From Oscillospiraceae bacterium (GTDB taxonomy: Bacteria; Bacillota; Clostridia; Oscillospirales; Oscillospiraceae): a stretch of DNA of 18,116 bases. The stretch covers positions 1 through 18,116 of the forward strand of contig JAIEFH010000266.1 in NCBI GenBank assembly GCA_029067025.1, given 5' to 3'. Under the pieces are notes generated by a model. The model saw only the letters and a list, made by a program, of their open reading frames with translations. It searched no databases and was not told the origin of the DNA. Made by a program: the position numbers and the translations under genes. This document shows, piece by piece, positions 7,863-13,720 of this stretch (within the stretch, counting starts at the first letter, position 1; each line of letters starts with the position of its first letter).

Positions 7863-9344
7863 ATGGAAAACGGGAACATAACGAAAAGAAATCTGATCTG
7901 CTATCCCATCGGGACCATTGGGCGGGACGCGCTGTATGCCCTCATCAACAGCTACCTGCTGACCTTTGTGCTGTTCACCCACACGCTGGACGCGGCCCAA
8001 CTGACCGCCATCACCGGCATCATGATCGCGGCCCGGGTGTTTGACGCGCTGAACGACCCCATCATGGGCAATATCATTGAGCGCACCCGCTCGAAATACG
8101 GCAAATTCAAGCCTTGGCTGGTGGCGGGGGCGCTGTCCACCTCGGTTGTGATCTATCTGATGTTCAATATGCAGCTTCAGGGCTGGAACTTCGTCTGGTT
8201 TTTCGGGGTGATGTATTTTGCCTTCAGCATCACCTACACCATGAACGACATCTCCTACTGGGGCATGATCCCCGCGCTGGGCTCGGACGCCAACACCCGC
8301 AACCAGTTCACCTCCCGGGCCACGCTGTGTGCCGGCATTGGCAGCACGCTGGCCTCTATGCTCATCCCCATGTTTACCACAGGCTCGGGGGCCATCGGCG
8401 GCAGCACCACCACCGCCTATGGCTGGGTAGCCCTGGGCATCGCCGTCGCGGCGCCGCTGTTTCTGCTGTTTACCGTGTTCGGCGTCAGGGAACACCGGGA
8501 GGCGGCCCCCGCCAACCATCCCAAAGAAAAATTCTCCCTGATCCAGGTGTTTAAGACCATCGCCCGCAACGACCAGCTTGTCTGGGTGGCGGTCATCTTC
8601 CTCATCCAGCAGGTGGGCAACGGCCTGGTGATCGGCGGCCTGGGCTCCACCTATATCTATTTCACCTTCGGCTACAGCGGCGGGCTGTACTCCCTGTTCA
8701 ACACGGTGGGCATGATGGCCACGGCCTTCTTGATGATCTTCTACCCGGCCATCTCCCGGAAGCTTCACCGGAAAAAGCTCATGGGCATCATGACGGTCGT
8801 CTCCACGGTGGGCTATATTCTCATGCTGGCCTCCGCCGCCATTCCGGGTACGGGGATGGGCCGATTCGGCCTGCTGACCGTGGGCTTTATGTCCGCCAAT
8901 TTCGGGTATTACAGCTTCTACCTCATCATGATGATCTCCATCATGAACACGGTGGAATATAACGAGCTTAAATTCGGCGAGCGGGACGAGGGCATCATCA
9001 CCTCCCTGCGGCCCTTCATCACCAAGATGGGCTCCGCTATCATCGTGGCGGCCACCTCCGCCACCTACCTCATTTTTGGCGTCACCGGCTACACCAACCA
9101 GATCTCCGACCTGGAGCAGCAGTGCGCCCAGGGCCTGCTCTCCGAGGAGCAGAAGCTGTCCGCCATCGAGCAGGTGCTGTTCGGGGGCGGCGGCGTATCC
9201 GGGGGGCAGAGCATGGGCCTGCTGATCACCATGACCGTGCTGCCCTGGGCCCTGATGCTGATCTCCTACTTCCTTTACAAAAAAAAGTACAAGCTGGACG
9301 AGGCGGAGTACGACAGGATCTGCCGGGAACTGGGCAAAAAATAA
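7863..9344 (+). CDS. GPH-family sugar:cation symporter (MelB-like)
   Basis: This 493-residue hydrophobic protein has the pattern of a 12-helix transporter. Near the N-terminus it carries the signature RVFDALNDPIMG (58-69), followed by RTRSKYGKFKPW (74-85), typical of glycoside-pentoside-hexuronide:cation symporters such as MelB. In MelB the Asp residues of this segment bind the coupling cation. The protein sits in the cytoplasmic membrane and should import the oligosaccharide that the neighbouring GH36 and GH13 enzymes degrade. Melibiose-like or isomaltose-like sugars are the natural guess from context, but specificity is not readable. A Gly-rich hydrophilic loop (about 425-458) precedes the last helix. 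The ribosome site GAAGAGG lies inside the end of the GH36 gene, consistent with translational coupling. Confidence 0.92.
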   Translation: MENGNITKRNLICYPIGTIGRDALYALINSYLLTFVLFTHTLDAAQLTAITGIMIAARVFDALNDPIMGNIIERTRSKYGKFKPWLVAGALSTSVVIYLMFNMQLQGWNFVWFFGVMYFAFSITYTMNDISYWGMIPALGSDANTRNQFTSRATLCAGIGSTLASMLIPMFTTGSGAIGGSTTTAYGWVALGIAVAAPLFLLFTVFGVREHREAAPANHPKEKFSLIQVFKTIARNDQLVWVAVIFLIQQVGNGLVIGGLGSTYIYFTFGYSGGLYSLFNTVGMMATAFLMIFYPAISRKLHRKKLMGIMTVVSTVGYILMLASAAIPGTGMGRFGLLTVGFMSANFGYYSFYLIMMISIMNTVEYNELKFGERDEGIITSLRPFITKMGSAIIVAATSATYLIFGVTGYTNQISDLEQQCAQGLLSEEQKLSAIEQVLFGGGGVSGGQSMGLLITMTVLPWALMLISYFLYKKKYKLDEAEYDRICRELGKK

Positions 9345-9375
9345 GCGCCCGCCAAGCGGGCAAGGGGGTACTCAT

Positions 9376-11238
9376 GTGGAGCGGAAAAACCTGACCTACG
9401 ACAGCCGGATCAAAGATCTGTATCGGAATCCCGTGGGGCATGACGCGCTGGCTCGGGTGCTGCTCCAGCTGGGCCTGCCGGAACAGGCGGTCACCAACCC
9501 GGCGGTGGCCAACCTGAAGCTGCGCACGGTGGCGGGGCTGACGAAGAAAAAGCTGGGGACGGACTTTTTCGACGCGCTGCTGCACCTGGTCAATTTAGAG
9601 AAGGATGAGCCATGTGTCTCCACCGGGGAGATCACCCCCAAGTGGTGGAAAGAGGCGGTGTTCTATCAGATCTACCCCCGGAGCTTCTGCGACAGCAACG
9701 GGGACGGCATCGGCGACCTACCAGGCATCCTCAGCAAGCTGGACTATCTGAAGGAGCTGGGGGTGGACGCACTGTGGCTGTCCCCCATCTACGACTCCCC
9801 CAATGACGACAATGGATACGACATCCGGGATTACGACAAAATCATGGCGGAATTCGGCACCATGGAGGATTTTGAGCGCCTTCTGGATGGGGTGCACGCG
9901 CGGGGGATGCGCCTTATCATGGACCTGGTGGTCAACCACACCTCCGACGAACACGCCTGGTATCAGCAGGCGCTGGCGGACGAGAATTCCCCCTACCGGG
10001 AGTACTACTTTTTCCGAAAGGACGACGGCAGCCACACCCCGCCCAACAACTGGACGTCCTTCTTCTCCGGCCCCGCGTGGAACTATGTGGAGGAGGGCAA
10101 CTGCTGGGCGCTGCACCTGTTCTCCAAAAAGCAGATGGACCTGAACTGGGACAACCCGGACGTCCGCCAGGACGTGATCGCCATGGTGAACCGCTGGCTG
10201 GACCGGGGGGTGGACGGCTTCCGCATGGACGTCATCAACTACATCTCCAAGGAGGACGGGCTTCCCCAGGGCAACGAGACCATCGGAGCACTGATGAGCT
10301 TTCCGGGCATCGAGCGCTACTATTACGGCCCCCATCTCCATGAATATCTCCGGGAGATCCGGGAACAGGCTTTCGAGCCCCACGGCGCGTTCTCTGTGGG
10401 GGAGACCCCCGGCCTGGGGATGAAGATGGCCCAGCTGGTGACGGGCGAGGAACGGAAAGAGCTGGACATGATCTTCTCCTTCGACCACCTGGAGACGCCG
10501 GGACACACCCGGTTTGACGACTACGAATACGATCTGAACTATTTCCGGGACTATATGATCGACTGGATGGAGCACTACGGGAACAACTGCTGGATGTCCC
10601 TGTTTTACAACAACCACGACAACCCGAGGATGATCAGCAAGATCACTGGGGACATCTCGCGTCATACCGCGCTGTCCAAACTGCTGGCCGTCATGCAGAT
10701 GACCTTGAAGGGAACCCCCTTTGTGTTCCAGGGGGATGAGATGGGCCTGGCCAACTACCCGTTTACCTCTATGGAGCAGATCACCGATGTGGAGGCCAAG
10801 GGCTACTACGCCGAGCATATTGAAAAGGAGCCCGAGGACAAGGTATTTGCCACCATTCTGGCGGGGACGCGGGAGCACGCCCGAGTTCTCCTGCCCTGGA
10901 ATGAGAAGCTGCCGCCCTGGCACAAGGGCCTGCGCCAGCAGCCCAAGGGGTCGGTGCTGGAGGCGTACCGGAAATTGATCCGCCTGCGCCACGGGGCAAA
11001 GGCCCTGGTCTACGGGACGTTCCGCGTTCGCAGCAGAAAGAAGAACCGCTTCGTCTATGAGCGCGAGCTGGATGGGCAGACCTATCTGGTGGACTGCAAT
11101 TTGGGCGCCGCCCCCTGCAAGGCGTTTCCCCTGGAGGGCCGGTGGGAGCTGGTCTACGATACCCAGGCCGGGGACAGCGGCCGGGAACGGCTGCAGGGCG
11201 GCCAGGCCCGCATCTGGAAGAGGGCGGCGGACATTTGA
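9376..11238 (+). CDS. GH13 alpha-glucosidase (oligo-1,6-glucosidase-like)
   Basis: This 620-residue protein has an ordinary GH13 catalytic region beginning at VFYQIYPRSF (95-104). Visible motifs are DLVVNHTSDEH (183-193), QMDLNWDNP (253-261), GFRMDVIN with nucleophile D285, SVGETPG with acid/base E343, and NNHDNPR with D415. The QxDLNWxNP form points to the subfamily that includes oligo-1,6-glucosidase and related enzymes acting on short alpha-glucosides. Before the catalytic region lie about 85 residues not usual in this subfamily, predicted helical. No signal peptide is present. The start is GTG 9376, preceded by AAGGGGG at good spacing; an ATG at 9374 overlaps it in another frame and stops after six codons. 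It is the last gene of the operon. I see no convincing terminator in 11239-11295. Confidence 0.92.
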   Translation: MERKNLTYDSRIKDLYRNPVGHDALARVLLQLGLPEQAVTNPAVANLKLRTVAGLTKKKLGTDFFDALLHLVNLEKDEPCVSTGEITPKWWKEAVFYQIYPRSFCDSNGDGIGDLPGILSKLDYLKELGVDALWLSPIYDSPNDDNGYDIRDYDKIMAEFGTMEDFERLLDGVHARGMRLIMDLVVNHTSDEHAWYQQALADENSPYREYYFFRKDDGSHTPPNNWTSFFSGPAWNYVEEGNCWALHLFSKKQMDLNWDNPDVRQDVIAMVNRWLDRGVDGFRMDVINYISKEDGLPQGNETIGALMSFPGIERYYYGPHLHEYLREIREQAFEPHGAFSVGETPGLGMKMAQLVTGEERKELDMIFSFDHLETPGHTRFDDYEYDLNYFRDYMIDWMEHYGNNCWMSLFYNNHDNPRMISKITGDISRHTALSKLLAVMQMTLKGTPFVFQGDEMGLANYPFTSMEQITDVEAKGYYAEHIEKEPEDKVFATILAGTREHARVLLPWNEKLPPWHKGLRQQPKGSVLEAYRKLIRLRHGAKALVYGTFRVRSRKKNRFVYERELDGQTYLVDCNLGAAPCKAFPLEGRWELVYDTQAGDSGRERLQGGQARIWKRAADI

Positions 11239-11295
11239 TCTATGGCGTACCCCGCTCTCAGGTTCAACGCCGCCAATGCCAGCGGAAAGCTTCTG

Positions 11296-11649
11296 TCAGT
11301 ATAGCGCCTTGAATGCTGTTTCGGTTCCAGAGACCGGCAGTTCCTCTGTTTGTATCTCTGTGATATCAAAGCGCCGGACTGCTCGCATGGCCCGGAGAAA
11401 CTCGTCGATGCAGCCTGCCTCGCCCTCGATCTCAACGACGACGGTTCCGTCACTTTTGTTCTGAGCCCAGCCCACCAAACTCAGCTGGCCCGCCAGCATC
11501 TGCGCCTCATAGCGGAAGCCGACGCCCTGGACAATACCGGAAAAACGATAACGCCTTCGAACCGGCGGCGTATGAGGGCCATCCGGGACGTGTACAACGG
11601 GCCGCTGGTTTTCCGCGCAGACCCTTTTCAGCCATTGAAACAAAATCAT
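11296..11649 (-). CDS. acyP: Acylphosphatase
   Basis: The core from about residue 32 is a typical acylphosphatase, which hydrolyses acyl-phosphates in the cytoplasm. The phosphate-binding loop GIVQGVGFRYEAQ holds the catalytic arginine, and GWAQNKSDGTVVVEIEG holds the catalytic asparagine. The protein has 117 residues against roughly 90 for the family because of an N-terminal extension of about 30 residues. No other ATG or GTG lies between the start and the core, and the ATG has AAGGAG about 10 bases upstream, so the extension is probably translated. The gene converges on the GH13 gene and has its own promoter at 11687-11715, so it seems independent of its neighbours. Confidence 0.88.
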   Translation of the reverse strand: MILFQWLKRVCAENQRPVVHVPDGPHTPPVRRRYRFSGIVQGVGFRYEAQMLAGQLSLVGWAQNKSDGTVVVEIEGEAGCIDEFLRAMRAVRRFDITEIQTEELPVSGTETAFKALY

Positions 11650-11686
11650 CTCTCAGCCGCTCCTTCACTTCCATCATTCAAGCACT

Positions 11687-11715
11687 ATGATACCCCAATC
11701 TCCCGGCGTATGCAA
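11687..11715 (-). promoter_or_regulatory. Probable promoter for the acylphosphatase gene
   Basis: On the minus strand TTGCAT (11715-11710) and TATCAT (11692-11687) are 17 bases apart. The predicted start near 11680 leaves a leader of about 30 bases carrying the AAGGAG ribosome site. The -10 box is good and the -35 box is weak. The rest of the gap 11650-11794 shows nothing else I can name. Confidence 0.5.
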
Positions 11716-11794
11716 CGGCCAACTGAACGATGACCGGCATTTTAAAGAGGCAAACAGGAACCAGCGCCAATGGGGCGCACGAAATTGCGCGCGA

Positions 11795-11823
11795 AAAAGC
11801 CGGGGATCAGCTCCCCGGCTTTT
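11795..11823 (-). terminator. Intrinsic terminator after the endolysin gene
   Basis: AAAAGCCGGGGA (11795-11806) pairs with TCCCCGGCTTTT (11812-11823) around a 5-base loop. It begins 9 bases after the endolysin stop. Read on the minus strand, the stem ends in a TTTTT run, as expected for a rho-independent terminator of the lysis genes. Confidence 0.85.
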
Positions 11824-11832
11824 CTGATTGCC

Positions 11833-12582
11833 TCACGGTTTCCTCCCCACCATAATGGCCACCTCCTGGCGGGTGGCGTAGCTCTGGGGACGCTTGCCGT
11901 CGGTGACCCCCGCCGCCATGGCGGCGGCCAGTTCCTCCTCCGCCCACGGGGACGCGGGCAGCGCCGCCCGTTCCGCCTCAATACTGGCGCACTCTTCCCG
12001 CACGATCCTGCGCACCTGTTCCTCGGTCATATTATCGTCCTCCTTCTCGCTGCCGGCGGGCGCCAGCGACCAGTCAGGCCGCCCGTAGCCCTTGATGATG
12101 GAATAGTTCAGCGGGTACTTGCAAGAGCGCACCGCGCTGGGACTGCCGGCGTTACCCTCGATGGTGTGCACATAGCCGCCCTTTACCTCGGTGACAATGC
12201 CGGTGTGCCAGGTGCTCTTGGCGTCTCCGAAAAAGATCTGATCCCCCGGCTGCGGGTTGAGGAAGAACCGCCCCTTGGCCTTGTAGTAGCCCAGGGAGTA
12301 CCCCGTCCCGGCTCCCAGGCTCTTGTCCGGCTGACACAGCAGCCTTTGGGCCAGCTCCCGGCCAAAGGTCTGCACAAAGCACCAGTCCGCGAACACGTCG
12401 CACCAGTCGAAGCCGTTCTTTTTGCCGTTGTAGAAGTCCCCCAGGGCGTCCAGGTCACGGGCGAACTTGTTGAACCTGCCCCCGGCGTTGGCCTTGGGGT
12501 CGTCCAACTGGGCATTGCTCTTCTTGCCCAGATACCCGTCCTGGGCCTGGGCGGTGGCGATGAGACGTTCCTGGGGCGTCAC
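11833..12582 (-). CDS. Phage-type endolysin (CHAP/NlpC-like) with SLH-like tail
   Basis: This 249-residue protein is a predicted cell-wall hydrolase of phage type. The N-terminal domain (about 1-172) shows a cysteine-peptidase/amidase pattern: C61 in GFDWCDVFADWC, H126 in STWHTGIV, and a polar residue in TIEGNAGS (about 142-144). A charged linker follows, then SPWAEEELAAAMAAGVTDGK and ATRQEVAIM, a short module resembling an S-layer-homology repeat often seen at the end of clostridial phage lysins. The start is GTG 12582, which overlaps the holin stop as GTGA and has GGAGGTGGAG just upstream. An upstream in-frame ATG at 12759 would give 59 Gly/Arg-rich residues that only shadow the holin gene. 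No signal peptide is visible, so export would depend on the holin. It is the last gene of the three-gene lysis cassette. Confidence 0.87.
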   Translation of the reverse strand: MTPQERLIATAQAQDGYLGKKSNAQLDDPKANAGGRFNKFARDLDALGDFYNGKKNGFDWCDVFADWCFVQTFGRELAQRLLCQPDKSLGAGTGYSLGYYKAKGRFFLNPQPGDQIFFGDAKSTWHTGIVTEVKGGYVHTIEGNAGSPSAVRSCKYPLNYSIIKGYGRPDWSLAPAGSEKEDDNMTEEQVRRIVREECASIEAERAALPASPWAEEELAAAMAAGVTDGKRPQSYATRQEVAIMVGRKP

Positions 12583-12782
12583 ACCTCCACCTCCGGCAGA
12601 CCCGCCACGCTGGTGAGCAGGGACAGCACCCCGGCCAGCACCGACGCGGACGCCACCACGGGCCAGTCCACAGCGGCCAGCACCGCGGACGCGCCGATGG
12701 TGGCGATAGCGGTCTGCGCCATCGTCTTGACGGCGCGGATGGCCGCCGCCCGCATCCACTTCTTCATGTACTCGTTTTTCAT
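12579..12782 (-). CDS. Phage holin, r1t-like
   Basis: This 67-residue protein has two predicted membrane segments (about 18-37 and 41-61) separated by a short turn (VDWP). It has a basic N-terminus (KNEYMKKWMRAAAIRAVKT) and ends SVAGLPEVEV, a pattern I recognise from r1t-type holins of Gram-positive phages. Holins assemble in the cytoplasmic membrane and let the endolysin reach the wall. The start at 12782 has GAAAGGGG 8 bases upstream. Its stop overlaps the endolysin start by four bases, the usual holin-endolysin coupling. It lies 19 bases downstream of the XhlA-like gene. Confidence 0.85.
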   Translation of the reverse strand: MKNEYMKKWMRAAAIRAVKTMAQTAIATIGASAVLAAVDWPVVASASVLAGVLSLLTSVAGLPEVEV

Positions 12783-12801
12783 CTTTTGTACCCCTTTCTC
12801 G

Positions 12802-13107
12802 TTACAGTCCGACCCTGGCCAGCAGGAACGTGATCACAGCGGCGCATACCGCCCAAACCGCCCTTTCCACCAGCCCTTCCCATCGCTTAGCGGGTTTGGC
12901 CTGCTGGGCCTCCTGCCACGCCACCACCTTGTCCAGCTTTTCGTCCATCGCGGTGATCTTGGCGTCCAGCCTGGCGTTCCTCTCGATGTGGGACTCCCGC
13001 TCCTCATAGTACGTCTTGCGGAACGCCTCCTCCCGCTTCTGGCCGCTCTCCAGGGCCTCGATGCGGTGCAGATAGGGGCAGGCGCCGTCATTGCAGTTTT
13101 CCGGCAT
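12802..13107 (-). CDS. XhlA-like membrane protein of a lysis cassette
   Basis: This 101-residue protein has a long charged helix (about 15-75, likely coiled coil) and a single C-terminal membrane segment (about 80-99, AVWAVCAAVITFLLARVGL). That is the layout of XhlA/hemolysin-type proteins that accompany holins in Bacillus and clostridial phages. It lies directly upstream of a holin and an endolysin in the same direction, which supports a role in membrane disruption or holin control. The N-terminus MPENCNDGACPYLHR holds two cysteines and a histidine that could bind metal; this is only a suggestion. The start has GAAGGAG 8 bases upstream. I find no good promoter between it and the terminator at 13191-13232. 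Confidence 0.75.
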   Translation of the reverse strand: MPENCNDGACPYLHRIEALESGQKREEAFRKTYYEERESHIERNARLDAKITAMDEKLDKVVAWQEAQQAKPAKRWEGLVERAVWAVCAAVITFLLARVGL

Positions 13108-13151
13108 AACATCAGCTCCTTCGGTATCCCTCGTAATACGGCCTGTTGTTT

Positions 13152-13182
13152 CCCGTTTTGGGTAAACTATCGTACAAACGGG
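13152..13182. repeat. 7-bp inverted repeat ahead of the lysis genes
   Basis: CCCGTTT (13152-13158) and AAACGGG (13176-13182) face each other across 17 bases, in the leader between the terminator and the XhlA-like gene. It could be an operator or an RNA hairpin controlling the lysis cassette. The arms are short and chance is possible. Confidence 0.3.
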
Positions 13183-13190
13183 ACGGCAAA

Positions 13191-13232
13191 AATAACAACG
13201 CCCCTGCCGGTTAAGGCAGGGGCGTTGTTATT
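13191..13232 (-). terminator. Intrinsic terminator after the zinc-ribbon gene
   Basis: AATAACAACGCCCCTGCC (13191-13208) is an exact reverse complement of 13215-13232, with a 6-base loop. On the minus strand it starts 4 bases after the zinc-ribbon stop and runs into ATTTTTG, a reasonable U-tract. It separates the upstream genes from the lysis cassette. Confidence 0.85.
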
Positions 13233-13236
13233 GAAC

Positions 13237-13668
13237 TCAAAAATCAGCCTCTGAGGCGTCAACGGGCCGCAGCTCCAGCTTTGTTGTAAATACTGTATGC
13301 TGCGCAAATATAACATATGTTTTGCACCGCGCGGGATCAATGGTACCGGAGCCTTTACCACCATTGCACCAAAAGCTCATATGGTATTTGATGTCTATGT
13401 CGGTGGGCTGCACAAAGGAGAGCTCCGCCACGTCGCCCGCGCGCCCCTCCCAAATGGTCTTGCCGTTGGACAATATGGACACCTTTTGATCCCCTGAGCC
13501 CAGGTGAGTATCCACGATCGCCCATTCCGCGTTGACTACGGGTAACGGCTTTATTTTTACCGTTTCACCTGATTCCAGCAATTCGCTGATGGGGCAGCCG
13601 CAAAACGGGCAGGTCCCCGCCCGGTCGGAAATCTCCTTGCCGCAGTCGAAGCATTTTATGAGGGCCAT
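13237..13668 (-). CDS. Zinc-ribbon protein with beta-rich C-terminal domain
   Basis: This 143-residue protein opens with a zinc ribbon, C6/C9 and C20/C23 (CFDCG and CPFCG). The remainder (about 35-140) has short alternating hydrophobic strands and Gly turns, for example KVSILSNGKTIWEG, suggesting a small beta-sandwich. I do not recognise that domain and assign no function. The start is ATG 13668: AAAGGAG lies 9 bases upstream of it, while an ATG nine bases earlier touches the ribosome site directly. The gene has its own promoter overlapping the end of the helicase gene and its own terminator. Base composition is visibly lower in GC than the helicase. A link to the helicase module rests only on position and direction. 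Confidence 0.75.
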   Translation of the reverse strand: MALIKCFDCGKEISDRAGTCPFCGCPISELLESGETVKIKPLPVVNAEWAIVDTHLGSGDQKVSILSNGKTIWEGRAGDVAELSFVQPTDIDIKYHMSFWCNGGKGSGTIDPARCKTYVIFAQHTVFTTKLELRPVDASEADF

Positions 13669-13691
13669 AGCTGTCATCTCCTTTTTTGCCT

Positions 13692-13720
13692 ATCATATCA
13701 TAGCGTGACCCAAACGTCAA
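13692..13720 (-). promoter_or_regulatory. Promoter for the zinc-ribbon gene
   Basis: On the minus strand TTGACG (13720-13715) and TATGAT (13697-13692) are 17 bases apart, a near-consensus sigma-A promoter. The -35 box overlaps the helicase stop codon. The predicted start lies only a few bases before the ribosome site, giving a very short leader. Confidence 0.7.

Noticed and set aside
11239..11295. Terminator between the convergent GH13 and acylphosphatase genes
   Set aside because: Only weak partial pairings and no U-tract on either strand.
12583..12759. N-terminal extension of the endolysin to the upstream ATG
   Set aside because: The extra 59 residues are Gly/Arg-rich and are the holin gene read in another frame. 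The GTG at 12582 has a strong ribosome site and the classic overlap.
11833..13107. A complete prophage
   Set aside because: Only lysis genes are present. There is no integrase, terminase, capsid, tail or repressor gene and no attachment-site repeat that I can find.
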